The position numbers and the translations under genes are program-made. This document shows positions 1 through 8,566 of a DNA stretch of 32,692 nt, piece after piece (position 1 is the stretch's first letter; every line of letters starts with the position of its first letter). The stretch lies in NCBI RefSeq assembly GCF_001043915.1, contig NZ_LABX01000113.1:1-32692 (forward strand), read 5' to 3'. A model generated the notes under the pieces. That model was not told where the DNA came from, did no database searches, and worked only from the letters and a program-made list of their open reading frames with translations. This DNA comes from Methylobacterium aquaticum. Its GTDB lineage: Bacteria > Pseudomonadota > Alphaproteobacteria > Rhizobiales > Beijerinckiaceae.

Positions 1-93
1 GCGTTGGCAGGCCAACGCTTCGTCCGCTTAGTTTCTTATTCGATCGCAGATTTTTGCCGCCGAACCGGTGACCACTTCGGCGAAATCTGCTTA
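1..93 (-). repeat. REP-like palindromic repeat, copy 1 (inverted relative to copy 2)
   Basis: Positions 1-93 match the reverse complement of 29031-29123 without gaps and with 6 differences by eye. The unit contains two palindromes. GCGTTGGC-AG-GCCAACGC lies at 1-18. A 45-bp imperfect hairpin has outer arms GCAGATTT and AAATCTGC and inner arms GCCGAA and TTCGGC. This copy overlaps the 3' end of the MFS gene and encodes its last 18 residues and stop codon. It may extend beyond the window start. Two structured copies at gene ends suggest a dispersed REP/BIME-like element, possibly acting as a transcription terminator; that role is inference. Confidence 0.8.
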
Positions 94-1316
94 AGTGCGG
101 GAATCCCTCGACCCGGATCGACGGGGCCGGTCGGCCCGAACACCGGCTCCCGCGGCGCGAACGCATAGATCGCCGTCGCGGCCAGCAGCGCCAGCCCATA
201 GGCCAGGAACAGCCGGCCGTAGAGGGCATCGGGACCGAGCCCGCCGGGGTCCCGCACGAACACGGCCGACAGCCCCTGGATCGCCGCCGCCCCGCCCATG
301 AACACGATGTTCATGACGGCGACGCCGCGCCCGAGGAGGTGGGCGGGGAAGAACCGCCGGCCATGGGCCATCAGGATGCCGTAGCTCAGGCCCGCCGCGC
401 CGATCAGCGCCAGGAGCGCGACGGCGAGCGCGGTGGAGCCGCCGCCGACCAAGCCGAGGACCGACAGCGCCACGCCGGTGACGAGGCAGCCGGCAAAGGC
501 CGTGCGCTTTGGGTCGCGCACCAGCCGCTCCAGCGGCCCGTACCCGATGGCGCCGGCCGCCATGGCGGCGCTCATGGCCAGCGTGCCGTTGCCGCGCTGG
601 AGCGCGTCGAGGCCGTGGACGCTGCCGAGATAGGACCCGACCCAGAGCGACCGCGTCGCGATCACGACGGCGTAGCTCACGAACACGACCGGGAAGATCG
701 GCCAGAGCGCCCGTATCCGGGCAATTTCGGCGAAGCCCCGCCAGACCGAGGTCTTTGGCGGATCGGCCAGACGCGGCGGATCCTCGATCAGCCACAGGAT
801 CAGCCCGGCCGCCGCCAGGGTGACGGCCGATAGCCCGAACAGGATCGTCCGCCAGCCGAAGGCGTGGCTCGCGAGCGCCAGCGGCGTGGAGCCCAGAAGG
901 TCGCCCGAGGTGCCGAGCCCGATCATCAGCGAGGACAGCATGGCGAAGCGCTCAGGCGGATAGGACCGCCCGAACAGGTAGAGCCCGCCCATCAGGGCCG
1001 GCGCGCAGCCCAGCCCGATCAGCGCCATCGCGGCGGCGGCTCCGGCAAAGCCGTGCGCCAGGCCCAGGAGCCCGGCCCCGAAAGCCGCCAGCACCAGGAA
1101 CCCCGCCACGGTGCGCCGCGGCCCGACCCGGTCGAGCAGGAGCCCGGTCGGTACCTGGCCGGCCGCGAAGGCCAGGAACCAGCCCGACGAGAGCAGCGCC
1201 AGGTCGGACGGCACGAGGCAGAGGTCGGGCCCGAGATCGGGCCCGACCATCGCCAGGAAGCCGCGGTCGAACTGGCTGATCGTGTAGGCGAGCAGCAGGA
1301 CCAGGAACGCCGTCAT
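36..1316 (-). CDS. MFS transporter
   Basis: This 426-residue protein is a multi-spanning inner-membrane permease of the major facilitator superfamily. The first transmembrane segment begins near residue 4. The loop after the second helix carries the family signature in the form GLLLDRVGPRRTV (about residues 58-70), a version of motif A (GxLaDRxGrR). About twelve hydrophobic segments run to roughly residue 388. The substrate cannot be read from sequence. The gene follows the thiolase gene on the same strand after a 41-bp gap, so the two may be co-transcribed and the substrate could be an organic acid, but this is inference. The odd feature is the C-terminus: the last 18 residues are encoded inside a dispersed palindromic repeat (positions 1-93) and look like an accidental basic tail. 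Confidence 0.85.
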   Translation of the reverse strand: MTAFLVLLLAYTISQFDRGFLAMVGPDLGPDLCLVPSDLALLSSGWFLAFAAGQVPTGLLLDRVGPRRTVAGFLVLAAFGAGLLGLAHGFAGAAAAMALIGLGCAPALMGGLYLFGRSYPPERFAMLSSLMIGLGTSGDLLGSTPLALASHAFGWRTILFGLSAVTLAAAGLILWLIEDPPRLADPPKTSVWRGFAEIARIRALWPIFPVVFVSYAVVIATRSLWVGSYLGSVHGLDALQRGNGTLAMSAAMAAGAIGYGPLERLVRDPKRTAFAGCLVTGVALSVLGLVGGGSTALAVALLALIGAAGLSYGILMAHGRRFFPAHLLGRGVAVMNIVFMGGAAAIQGLSAVFVRDPGGLGPDALYGRLFLAYGLALLAATAIYAFAPREPVFGPTGPVDPGRGIPALKQISPKWSPVRRQKSAIE

Positions 1317-1357
1317 CGTAGTAACGCCGTCATGGCCCTGCGATCCTCATGGATGGC

Positions 1358-2524
1358 TTACTTGATGCGCTCGAGCACGCTGACGTAGTTCGCCACCGCG
1401 ACGCCGCCCATGTTGAACACGCCGGCGAGCGTCGCGTCCGGGATCTGCATGCCGCCGGCCTCGCCGCAGAGCTGCATGGCCGAGAGGGCGTGCATCGACA
1501 CGCCGGTGGCGCCGATCGGGTGGCCCTTGGCCTTCAGCCCGCCGGAGGCGTTGACCGGCAGCTTGCCCTCCTTGGTGGTCCAGCCCTCGCGGATCGCGTC
1601 GGCGCCGCGGCCCTCCCGGGTCAGGCCCATCGCCTCGTATTCGATGAGTTCCGCGACCGTGAAGCAATCGTGGGTCTCGACCAGCGACAGGTCGTCGAGG
1701 GTGATGCCGGCCTGGGCCAGCGCCCGCGCCCAGGCGGTGGCGGCGCCTTCGAACTTCAGCACGTCGCGCTTCGACATCGGCAGGAAGTCCTGCGCATGGG
1801 CCGTGGCCCGGAAGGCGACGGCCCGGCGCATCCGCAGCGCGGTCTCGGTATCGGCCAGCACCAAAGCCGCGGCGCCATCCGAGACCAGCGAGCAATCGGT
1901 GCGCTTGAGCGGGCCGGCGACAAACGGGTTCTTGTCCGACTCGGTGCGGCAGAAGTCGAAGCCTAAGTCCTTGCGCATCTGCGCATAGGGGTTCTGGACG
2001 CCGTTCTGGTGGTTCTTGGCGGCGATCATCGCCAGCGCGTCGGACTGGTCGCCGTGGCGCTGGAAATAGGCGCCCGCGATGGTGCCGAACACGCCGGCGA
2101 AGCCCGCCGGGTTATCGCCGTCCTCGGGCAGATAGGAGGCTTTGAGCAGGGTGCGGCCGATCTCCGGGCCGGGGGTGCGGGTCATCTGCTCGACGCCGAC
2201 CACCAGCACCACCCGGGCACGCTTGGCCTCGATGGTCTTGATGCCTTGGTGCACCGCCGCCGAACCGGTGGCGCAGGCATTCTCGACCCGGGTCGCCGGC
2301 TTGAAGCGGAACCCGTCATCGGCCTGGAGCACCAGGGCGGCGGTGAAATCCTGCGGGGTGAAGCCCGCATTGTAATGGCCGAGCACGATCTCGTCGACGT
2401 CCTGCGGGCCGATCCCCGCATGGGCCAGCGCCTCGTTCGTCACGCGGACGATCAGGCTCTCGACGGTCTCGGTATCGTGCTTGCCGAAGGGCGTGTGGCT
2501 CCAGCCGACGATGCAGGCGGTCAT
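1358..2524 (-). CDS. Thiolase family protein (acetyl-CoA acetyltransferase, SCP2-type)
   Basis: This 388-residue protein has the thiolase fold. The nucleophilic cysteine is C84 in ENACATGS. The HDCF motif (285-288) is the form found in SCP2/SCPx-type thiolases, where NEAF is found in classical ones. The GGLKAKGHPIGATG motif carries H335. The C-terminal CxG motif of classical thiolases is replaced by NMGG, again as in the SCP2 group, where the cysteine of HDCF is thought to take over acid-base duty. The family makes or cleaves 3-ketoacyl-CoA thioesters; the direction and chain length here are unknown. The start at 2524 has a strong GGAGGAG ribosome binding site just upstream. It lies between queC (78-bp gap) and the MFS gene (41-bp gap) on the same strand. 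Confidence 0.85.
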   Translation of the reverse strand: MTACIVGWSHTPFGKHDTETVESLIVRVTNEALAHAGIGPQDVDEIVLGHYNAGFTPQDFTAALVLQADDGFRFKPATRVENACATGSAAVHQGIKTIEAKRARVVLVVGVEQMTRTPGPEIGRTLLKASYLPEDGDNPAGFAGVFGTIAGAYFQRHGDQSDALAMIAAKNHQNGVQNPYAQMRKDLGFDFCRTESDKNPFVAGPLKRTDCSLVSDGAAALVLADTETALRMRRAVAFRATAHAQDFLPMSKRDVLKFEGAATAWARALAQAGITLDDLSLVETHDCFTVAELIEYEAMGLTREGRGADAIREGWTTKEGKLPVNASGGLKAKGHPIGATGVSMHALSAMQLCGEAGGMQIPDATLAGVFNMGGVAVANYVSVLERIK

Positions 2525-2602
2525 GCGTGTCTCCTCCCGTGTTCTGCCTTGGCGTGTTTGCGGCGCACTCTGCGCAACGGAAACGCGGCCGGCAAGCGCC
2601 GC

Positions 2603-3310
2603 TCACGCATCCTCGGCGCGGAACCGCGCATAGCCGGAGGCACGGAGCGCGCAGGCGGGGCAGGTGCCGCAGCCATGGCCCCAGGCATGCAGGGCGCCGC
2701 GCTCGCCGAGATAGCAGGTATGGCTCTCGCGCACGATCAGATCGACCAGGGCCTCGCCGCCGAGGTCGCGGGCGAGCCGCCAGGTCTCGGCCTTGTCGAT
2801 CCACATCAGCGGCGTGTGCAGCACGAAGCGGCGCTCCATGCCGAGGTTCAGCGCCACCTGGAGCGCCTTGATCGTGTCGTCGCGGCAATCGGGATAGCCC
2901 GAAAAATCCGTCTCGCACATGCCGCCGACGATGTGGCGCAGGCCGCGCCGGTAGGCGAGGGCGGCCGCGAAGGTCAGGAAGACGAGGTTGCGGCCCGGCA
3001 CGAAGGTGTTGGGCAGGCCCCCCGCCTCCATGGCGATGGCGGTCTCGCGGGTCAGTGCGGTCTCCGAGACCTCGCCGAGGGCGCTCAAGGACAGGGTATG
3101 GTCCTGGCCGAGGCGCGCGGCGAAAGCCGGCACGATCCGGGTCATCGCGGTGCGCAGGCTCGCCCGGCATTCCAGCTCGATCCGGTGACGCTGGCCGTAA
3201 TCGAAGCCGAGGGTCTCGACATGGGCGAACCGGTCGAGAGCCCAGGCGAGGCAGGTAGCGGAATCCTGTCCACCGGAGAACAGGACCAGGGCGCCGTCGG
3301 GGGACGTCAT
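2603..3310 (-). CDS. queC: 7-cyano-7-deazaguanine synthase QueC
   Basis: QueC converts 7-carboxy-7-deazaguanine to preQ0 using ATP and ammonia, a cytoplasmic step in making the queuosine tRNA modification. The 235-residue length is normal for the family. The ATP-pyrophosphatase PP-loop SGGQDS is at residues 12-17. Four cysteines near the C-terminus (C199, C214, C217, C220, the last three as CGTCPAC) form the expected zinc site. The middle contains [13 protein letters not shown], which is highly typical of QueC. No other queuosine gene is in the window, so the gene stands apart from its pathway partners here. It may head the transcript that continues into the thiolase gene. Confidence 0.95.
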   Translation of the reverse strand: MTSPDGALVLFSGGQDSATCLAWALDRFAHVETLGFDYGQRHRIELECRASLRTAMTRIVPAFAARLGQDHTLSLSALGEVSETALTRETAIAMEAGGLPNTFVPGRNLVFLTFAAALAYRRGLRHIVGGMCETDFSGYPDCRDDTIKALQVALNLGMERRFVLHTPLMWIDKAETWRLARDLGGEALVDLIVRESHTCYLGERGALHAWGHGCGTCPACALRASGYARFRAEDA

Positions 3311-3413
3311 GCGGGCTCCACGCGAGAAGGGCGGCCCCGCTGCCGCGGAGCCGCCCCCTTATAGGCCCGAGGTGCCGGCGCGGCCTATCGGGCGCTGCCC
3401 CCGGCCCTCGCGC

Positions 3414-3629
3414 CTACTGGCCCTGCGCCTGGCTCGCCTTCTTGTTGGCGTTGTGGTGCCCGACCGCGCATCCGGCCGCGGCGCCGGCCTTGCCGTGGCC
3501 GACCGCCTTGCCGGCGAGCCCGCCGACGATGGCGCCCTTGATGCAGCCCTTGGCTTCGGCCTGATGCGGGATCGCGACGGCCGAGACCGCAAGGAGGCCG
3601 GCGGCGAGGAGGGACGCGGAACGGATCAT
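3414..3629 (-). CDS. Small secreted glycine-zipper protein
   Basis: This 71-residue protein starts with a clear signal peptide (basic MIRS, then a hydrophobic stretch, then a likely cleavage after AEA near residue 26). The mature part is rich in Gly and Ala with spaced glycines (GAIVGGLAGKAVGHGKAGAAAG), as in glycine-zipper segments that insert in or pack against membranes, and it ends in a hydrophilic Lys/Gln tail. Two cysteines remain in the mature part. Such small periplasmic or outer-membrane-associated proteins are common in methylobacteria, but no function is established. A GGGAGAG-type ribosome binding site precedes the ATG. It is probably monocistronic. Confidence 0.7.
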   Translation of the reverse strand: MIRSASLLAAGLLAVSAVAIPHQAEAKGCIKGAIVGGLAGKAVGHGKAGAAAGCAVGHHNANKKASQAQGQ

Positions 3630-3706
3630 GGGACTCTCCCGTGGCTTTGTCAGATCCTCAACCAGTGGCGGGGCAGACCGTTCCGAAGCCGGCTCGTGGT
3701 CTGCCG

Positions 3707-3735
3707 TTGACGATCCGCCCGGTCGCGTCTATAGA
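3707..3735 (+). promoter_or_regulatory. Probable sigma-70 promoter of rpsT
   Basis: TTGACG at 3707-3712 and TATAGA at 3730-3735 are separated by 17 bp, close to the housekeeping consensus. Transcription would begin near 3742 and give a leader of about 115 nt before the rpsT ATG. The leader holds a perfect 7-bp hairpin (CGATCCC-GCC-GGGATCG, 3808-3824) and a run of six T at 3837-3842 just before the ribosome binding site (GAGG, 3847-3850). Whether this hairpin has a regulatory role is unknown. Confidence 0.65.
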
Positions 3736-3857
3736 CCGCGGCTCGCGGACCTGCGGGCTTTCGCCCGGCGGGTTGCCCGTGCTTCCATGCCCTGACACGC
3801 GACGCCACGATCCCGCCGGGATCGCTCGGGCCTCGCTTTTTTGAATGAGGAACGCCG

Positions 3858-4133
3858 ATGGCCAACACCGTGTCGGCCAAGAAGATGACCCGCAAGATTG
3901 CCAAGCGCACGGCAATCAACCGCTCGCGCCGCAGCCGCATGCGGACCTACATCCGCAAGGTCGAGGAGGCGATCGCCTCGGGCGATCACGGTAGCGCCCT
4001 GACCGCTCTGCGCAGCGCCGAGCCGGAGATCATGCGCGCCTCCCAGAAGGGGATCGTGCACAAGAACACCGCCTCGCGGAAGGTCTCGCGCCTCGCCGCC
4101 CGCGTGAAGGGCCTCCAGGCCGCCCAGGCGTAA
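3858..4133 (+). CDS. rpsT: 30S ribosomal protein S20
   Basis: S20 is a small basic protein of three long helices that binds 16S rRNA at the base of the 30S subunit. The 91-residue length and the sequence are typical: [13 protein letters not shown] at the N-terminus, the basic stretch [19 protein letters not shown], and [20 protein letters not shown] near the end. The start follows a GAGG ribosome binding site by 7 nt. A matching sigma-70 promoter lies about 150 bp upstream and a Rho-independent terminator about 60 bp downstream, so it forms its own transcription unit. In many Rhizobiales rpsT lies next to dnaA; dnaA is not in this window. Confidence 0.97.
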   Translation: MANTVSAKKMTRKIAKRTAINRSRRSRMRTYIRKVEEAIASGDHGSALTALRSAEPEIMRASQKGIVHKNTASRKVSRLAARVKGLQAAQA

Positions 4134-4195
4134 CGCGCCGTCCCCGAGGGGTCGCGCCGGCCGAGGTCCTGCGCTCCGAAGGTTGAGAGGAAATG

Positions 4196-4218
4196 GCCCG
4201 GCTCCAGCCGGGCTTTTT
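4196..4218 (+). terminator. Rho-independent terminator after rpsT
   Basis: A perfect 7-bp GC-rich stem (GCCCGGC, TCCA loop, GCCGGGC) is followed at once by five T. It lies 62 bp after the rpsT stop codon and before the comM start. Confidence 0.85.
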
Positions 4219-4310
4219 CGTGTCTGGAACGCGCAATTGCGGTTCTGGGTTGTGCCGCGGCGATCCGCGAACTAACGTTGCGGTAGATCGCCAGCCCGAA
4301 GGCCGTCCCC

Positions 4311-5849
4311 ATGGTCACCCGCGTCGCCACCGTCGCCTTCGAGGGGATCGAGGCGCGCGCCGTCGACGTGCAGGTGCAGATCACCCCCGGCGCCGTGGCG
4401 TTCACGGTGGTCGGGCTGCCCGACAAGGCGGTGGCGGAATCCCGCGAGCGGGTGCGCTCGGCGCTGATCGCCTCGGGCCTGGCGCTGCCGGCCAAGCGCA
4501 TCACCGTCAACCTCGCCCCCGCCGACCTGCCGAAGGAAGGCTCCCATTACGATCTGCCGATCGCGCTCGGGATGATGTGCGCCATCGGTGCCCTGCCGGC
4601 GGATGCGCTCTCGGGCTATTGCGTGCTCGGCGAACTGGCGCTCGACGGCAGCCTCACGGCAGTGGCCGGCGTGCTGCCGGCGGCGATGGCGGCCAATGCC
4701 CGGGGCTTGGGCCTGATCTGCCCGGCGGCGAGCGGCCCCGAGGCCGCCTGGGCCGCCGGCGACATGGACGTGCTGGCACCGCGCTCGCTGATCCAACTCG
4801 CCAACCACTTCAAGGGTACCCAGGTGATGGCCCGCCCGGTGCCGGCCGTGGCCGCCCCCGCCGGCGCGCTGCCGGACCTGCGCGAGATCAAGGGCCAGGA
4901 GGGCGCCAAGCGGGCGCTGGAGATCGCGGCGGCGGGCGCCCACAATCTTCTGATGAACGGCCCGCCCGGGGCCGGCAAGTCGATGCTCGCCGCCCGGCTG
5001 CCCTCGATCCTGCCGCCGCTCGGGCCCCGTGAATTGCTCGAAGTCTCGATGATCCAGTCGGTGGCGGGCACGCTGAAGGACGGCGCGCTGTCGAACCGCC
5101 GGCCGTTCCGGGCACCGCACCACTCAGCTTCGATGGCCGCTTTGGTCGGTGGCGGCGTCGGCGCCCGCCCCGGCGAGGTATCGCTGGCCCATGGCGGCGT
5201 GCTCTTCCTCGACGAGCTGCCCGAGTTCAACGGCCAGGTGCTCGATTCCCTGCGCCAGCCGCTGGAGACCGGAACCGTCATGATCGCCCGGGCCAACCAC
5301 CGGGTGACCTACCCGGCCCGGTTTCAGCTCGTTGCGGCGATGAATCCGTGCCGCTGCGGCCAGGCGACGGAGCCGGGCTTCGCCTGTCGGCGCGGGCCCA
5401 ACGAGCGCTGCGTCGCGCAATACCAGGCCCGGCTCTCCGGCCCGCTCATCGACCGGATCGATCTCCAGATCGAGGTGCCCGCGGTCACCGCCGCCGACCT
5501 GATCCTGCCGCCGCCGGACGAGGGCTCGGCGGAGGCCGCGGCCCGAGTTGCGGCGGCCCGGATCGTGCAGGAGCGGCGTTATGCCGAGGCCGGCCAGCCC
5601 GCCGGCACCACCAATGCCTCGTGCCCGGCGACGCTGATCGAGGAGGCGGCCCGGCCCGACGCGGAAGGCATGGCGCTGATCCGCGACGCCGCCGACGCGA
5701 TGCGGCTCTCCGCCCGCGGCTTCCACCGGGTCTTGCGCGTCGCCCGGACCCTCGCCGATCTCGACGGCGAAGCCCGGGTGCGGCGGCTTCATCTCGCCGA
5801 GGCCCTGTCCTACCGCAGCCGCGCGGACCGGCGCTCGGCCGCGGCGTGA
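4311..5849 (+). CDS. comM: YifB/ComM family Mg-chelatase-like AAA+ ATPase
   Basis: This 512-residue protein has the two-part layout of the family. The N-terminal domain resembles the Lon protease fold (motifs VVGLPDKAVAESRERV and DLPIALG, about residues 1-170). The central AAA+ domain has the Walker A motif GPPGAGKS (K223) and Walker B LFLDELPEF. The central part also holds NPCRCG and RRGPNERC, cysteine-containing motifs usual here, followed by SGPLIDRIDL. The C-terminal domain contains LSARGFHRVLRVARTLADL. In bacteria studied so far ComM is a ring helicase that promotes branch migration during natural transformation. Many non-competent species also carry it, so its role here is not certain. 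The start follows no strong ribosome binding site. The gene appears monocistronic. Confidence 0.92.
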   Translation: MVTRVATVAFEGIEARAVDVQVQITPGAVAFTVVGLPDKAVAESRERVRSALIASGLALPAKRITVNLAPADLPKEGSHYDLPIALGMMCAIGALPADALSGYCVLGELALDGSLTAVAGVLPAAMAANARGLGLICPAASGPEAAWAAGDMDVLAPRSLIQLANHFKGTQVMARPVPAVAAPAGALPDLREIKGQEGAKRALEIAAAGAHNLLMNGPPGAGKSMLAARLPSILPPLGPRELLEVSMIQSVAGTLKDGALSNRRPFRAPHHSASMAALVGGGVGARPGEVSLAHGGVLFLDELPEFNGQVLDSLRQPLETGTVMIARANHRVTYPARFQLVAAMNPCRCGQATEPGFACRRGPNERCVAQYQARLSGPLIDRIDLQIEVPAVTAADLILPPPDEGSAEAAARVAAARIVQERRYAEAGQPAGTTNASCPATLIEEAARPDAEGMALIRDAADAMRLSARGFHRVLRVARTLADLDGEARVRRLHLAEALSYRSRADRRSAAA

Positions 5850-5875
5850 TACGATCTCCTGTCCCTGATGGATGG

Positions 5876-5893
5876 CCGGACGATCACGTCCGG
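5876..5893 (+). repeat. Hairpin downstream of comM
   Basis: A perfect 7-bp inverted repeat CCGGACG-ATCA-CGTCCGG lies 27 bp after the comM stop. It has no T run, so it is not a classical intrinsic terminator, but it could stabilise the 3' end of the transcript. I see no gene in the remaining 250 bp up to the histidine kinase. Confidence 0.5.
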
Positions 5894-6106
5894 ACGCCGC
5901 ATCGTCAGCCAGCGCGGCGCTTGAGCGAAGCCGAAATCCGCATTGCGAAGCCATCGATCGGATGGCGGACGACACGGGTGGTTGCCGAACCGTTACGGCC
6001 ACCGATCGAATCGCCCGGGTCGGCCGAACCTCCAGCTAAGTGACTTTCCCAACTCATCTTTCAGCTCCCTCCGCCACACCATGGGACGGATGCTGGAGGA
6101 TGCGGA

Positions 6107-8131
6107 ATGGTGTGGCTCTGCGCAGTGATCGGTCTCGCCGCCGCGCTTGCCTGGCTCGCGGCGCGCTGGTCCGGCCATCGTCGGAGCGAGAGCCGGCGCG
6201 AGGGCGAGGTCGAGCGCCTGCACGATCTCGTCTGGCGCACCTCCGAGAGCGAGGAGCGCTACCGCAGCCTGGTCGAGGCGCAGATCGAACTCGTCGTCCA
6301 GCGGGATACCAAGGGGCGCATCACCTTCGCCAACCAGGGTTTCGCCGCCCTCCTCGGCACCACCCCCGACGCGCTCCTGGGCACCACCCGGGAGGCCGAG
6401 GTGGTCGAGCGGGGCGAGATGCGCCAGCGCCCCGATGGGGCCCGTCTGGTCGATCTCGCGATCCTGCCCGCCGGGGGCGGTCCCCTGCGCTGGTTCGCCT
6501 TCGTGGAGACCGTGACCGTCGGGCGCAACGGTCGGGCCGAGGTGCTGCGGGCCGGCCGCGACGTCACCGAGCGGGTCGAATCCGCCCGCTCCCTTGAGGA
6601 AGCCCGCAGCCGGGCCGAGGCCGCGAGCGTGGCGAAGTCACGGTTCATCGCCAGCGTCAGCCACGAGTTCCGCACGCCGCTCAACGGCATCATGGGGATG
6701 GCCGACCTGATGCTCGACACGCCCCTGAGCCCCGAGCAGCGCACCTATGCCGAGGCGGTGAAGACCTCCGGCGAGGCGCTGCTGTCGCTCATCGACGGCA
6801 TCCTCGACTTCTCGAAGATCGAGGCAGGCCGCCTCGACCTCGCGGCGGAGCCGTTCGACCCGGCGGCCCTGGTCGAAAGCGTCGTCGAGCTGCTGGCGCC
6901 CCGCGCCCAGGACAAGGGCCTGGAGATCGCCGCCGACATCGAGGCGCTGCCGGCCCAGTTGATCGGCGATGCCGATCGGGTTCGCCAGATCCTGATCAAC
7001 CTCGCCGGCAACGCGGTGAAGTTCACGGAGGCCGGCGGCGTCGGCGTGACGGCGTCCTGGGGGGCGGAGGGGCTGACGGTCGCTGTGCACGATACCGGGC
7101 CGGGCATCCCGGAGGAGCGCCTGCCGATCCTGTTCCAGGAATTCGAGCAGGGCGACGGCAGCGCCAGCCGCCGGCACGAGGGCACCGGCCTCGGCCTCGC
7201 CATCACCCGGCGCCTCGTCGACCGCATGGGCGGCCGGCTCGACGTCACGTCGCGGCCCGGGGAGGGGAGCTGCTTCCGGGTCCATCTGCCTTTGAGCCCG
7301 GTTCCCGATCGGGATCGGCCCCAGGCGCCGAGCCTCGCCGGGCAGCGCGTCCTGGTGGTGGCGGCCGCAGCTTTCGAGGCGCCCTACATTGCCCGCCGCC
7401 TCGGCCGGGCCGGCGCCGAGGCCGTGGTGGTCGAGACCGCCGACGAGGCGGCGGCAATCCTCTCCACCGACACGTTCGATGCGGTCATCGCCGACCGGGC
7501 GTTGGGAGACGCTGCGGTGCGCGGGATTGCCGCCGCGGCCCGGCAGGCGGGGGTGAGTCGCAGCATCGTGCTGCTGTCGCCCTTCGACCGGCGCGATTTC
7601 GGTTCGCCGGCGGCGGCTGGCTTCGACCGCTACCTGATCAAGCCGGTGCGCCTGAGCTCCCTCCTCGCCCGTCTGGCGGAGCCGACGCCGCCGCCCACCC
7701 GCGCGCCGAGCGTCCAGGAGGACGCCCTGCGGCCCTCCGCGCGGCGACCGCGGGTGCTGCTGGCCGAGGACAACCCGATCAACGCGCTGTTGGCCACCAA
7801 GGCCCTCGAACGTCTCGGCGCCACCGTGCTGTGGGCCCGTGACGGCGCAGAAGCCGTGGCACGGTTGCAGGAGGCGGCGGGCTCCGCGACGCGGTTCGAC
7901 CTTGCCCTCGTCGATATCCGGATGCCGATCCTCGACGGCCTCGAAGCGGCGCGGCAGATGCGCGCCCATGAGGCGGCCCACGGGCTGCCGCGCCTGCGCC
8001 TCGTGGCGCTGACCGCCAACGTCCAGGCGGAGGACCAAGCCGCCGCCCTCGCGGCCGGGTTCGACAGCTTCCTGTCGAAGCCCCTCGACCTCAAGGCCCT
8101 GCCGCCGCTTCTCGAGGCGGAGGCGGCGTGA
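6107..8131 (+). CDS. Membrane-anchored hybrid sensor histidine kinase with two receiver domains
   Basis: This 674-residue protein begins with one transmembrane helix (residues 2-20) and a short basic linker. A PAS domain follows at about 48-160 ([17 protein letters not shown], then a PAC-like end at DVTERVE). The dimerisation domain has the phosphoacceptor H186 in [15 protein letters not shown]. The catalytic ATPase domain shows the N box (NLAGNAVKF), G1 (DTGPGIP) and G2 (GTGLGLAIT). A first receiver domain lacks the N-terminal acidic pair ([13 protein letters not shown]) and is probably non-functional. The second has AEDNPIN, the phosphoacceptor D603 in [11 protein letters not shown], and the conserved Lys in SKPLD. 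No periplasmic sensor domain is present, so it probably senses a cytoplasmic or membrane signal through PAS. The ATG at 6107 has GGAGGA 6 nt upstream. No partner regulator is adjacent; the ligand and output are unknown. Confidence 0.9.
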   Translation: MVWLCAVIGLAAALAWLAARWSGHRRSESRREGEVERLHDLVWRTSESEERYRSLVEAQIELVVQRDTKGRITFANQGFAALLGTTPDALLGTTREAEVVERGEMRQRPDGARLVDLAILPAGGGPLRWFAFVETVTVGRNGRAEVLRAGRDVTERVESARSLEEARSRAEAASVAKSRFIASVSHEFRTPLNGIMGMADLMLDTPLSPEQRTYAEAVKTSGEALLSLIDGILDFSKIEAGRLDLAAEPFDPAALVESVVELLAPRAQDKGLEIAADIEALPAQLIGDADRVRQILINLAGNAVKFTEAGGVGVTASWGAEGLTVAVHDTGPGIPEERLPILFQEFEQGDGSASRRHEGTGLGLAITRRLVDRMGGRLDVTSRPGEGSCFRVHLPLSPVPDRDRPQAPSLAGQRVLVVAAAAFEAPYIARRLGRAGAEAVVVETADEAAAILSTDTFDAVIADRALGDAAVRGIAAAARQAGVSRSIVLLSPFDRRDFGSPAAAGFDRYLIKPVRLSSLLARLAEPTPPPTRAPSVQEDALRPSARRPRVLLAEDNPINALLATKALERLGATVLWARDGAEAVARLQEAAGSATRFDLALVDIRMPILDGLEAARQMRAHEAAHGLPRLRLVALTANVQAEDQAAALAAGFDSFLSKPLDLKALPPLLEAEAA

Positions 8132-8345
8132 AGGAAGCTGGACTGTGCCGCGGGCCGCGGGAGTTCCAGCCTGCCGATGTCCCGGATGCGCGAGACGAAA
8201 GCCGAGCGACTCCATCTCGATGGAGAGCATGAAAGCCTCGAATGCTTATGTTTCTAGATCAACATTATAAAACAAAGAACTTGAATATGCTCTATTTCTT
8301 GAGGGTAGAACGACTCAATGTATCTCAGTGAGAATATTCATTGCT
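8132..8345. other. Non-coding chromosomal flank between histidine kinase and attL
   Basis: No gene is evident. A small palindrome (CTCCAT-CTCG-ATGGAG) lies at 8210-8225. The last 110 bp before the left attachment site are strikingly AT-rich compared with the GC-rich neighbouring gene. In the unoccupied chromosome this stretch would directly follow the 3' end of tRNA-Leu, so it is the expected place for the tRNA terminator, but I see no clear one. Confidence 0.5.
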
Positions 8346-8399
8346 TGGTGCGGACGGCGGGACTCGAACCCGCACGACCAGAGGTCGCAAGATTTTAAG
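8346..8399 (+). repeat. attL: left 54-bp tRNA-Leu 3'-end direct repeat
   Basis: The 54 bp are identical to 25033-25086. On the minus strand they read from the anticodon loop to the CCA end of tRNA-Leu. The identity stops exactly at the anticodon loop, the usual crossover point of tyrosine integrases. The 5' half of the tRNA is missing here, so this is an orphan fragment and not a second tRNA gene. Confidence 0.93.
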
Positions 8400-8403
8400 A
8401 ACT

Positions 8404-8443
8404 GTGATGGGGGCTAACACAGCCTCACAGTGGATCCCATCAC
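8404..8443. repeat. Overlapping inverted repeats next to attL
   Basis: GTGATGGG (8404-8411) pairs with CCCATCAC (8436-8443), and ACTGTG (8401-8406) pairs with CACAGT (8426-8431). They lie between attL and the integrase gene, where recombination-directionality or terminator signals are expected. No function is shown. Confidence 0.4.
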
Positions 8444-8461
8444 CCGGCCTCAAACCCCTTG

Positions 8462-8473
8462 CAGCACTTAGCT
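8462..8473 (+). repeat. 12-bp terminal inverted repeat, left copy
   Basis: CAGCACTTAGCT at 8462-8473 is the exact reverse complement of AGCTAAGTGCTG at 25023-25034, which touches the CCA end of the tRNA at attR. The two lie just inside or across the element ends in opposite orientation. This could be a protein-binding site used in excision; that is inference. Confidence 0.45.
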
Positions 8474-8496
8474 TTCTTGTCGGATAGCGCCACTCA

Positions 8497-8552
8497 GGGT
8501 AACACTGTCAAGCACGCCTTAACGGGCATTTTGGCATACCCCCGTGTTACCC
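8497..8552. promoter_or_regulatory. Candidate integrase arm-binding sites, left end
   Basis: GGGTAAC (8497-8503) and GTTACCC (8546-8552) are opposite orientations of one motif, each within a longer TGTTACCC. The same motif occurs twice at the right end (24976-24982 and 24988-24994). One left and one right copy share the longer form TGTTACCCNTGG. Repeats shared by both ends of an integrating element fit arm-type integrase sites. The second left copy overlaps the integrase translation start region, so it could also mediate autoregulation. Confidence 0.45.
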
Positions 8553-8566
8553 CTGGAGCGCATCTC

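Noticed and set aside
2009..3364. A 451-residue plus-strand frame across the thiolase and queC genes
   Set aside because: It runs antisense over two clear genes and shows no domain.
5876..5893. Intrinsic terminator after comM
   Set aside because: The hairpin is good but no T run follows, so I list it only as a hairpin.
6638..8230. A 530-residue minus-strand frame opposite the histidine kinase
   Set aside because: It is the antisense of well-marked kinase and receiver domains and has no recognisable domain of its own.
8346..8399. A second tRNA gene at the left element end
   Set aside because: Only the 3' half from the anticodon loop to CCA is present; the 5' half is replaced by unrelated sequence.
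8459..8566. N-terminal extension of the integrase
   Set aside because: These 36 codons lack a ribosome binding site at their start and precede the normal family N-terminus; GTG 8567 has a good site.
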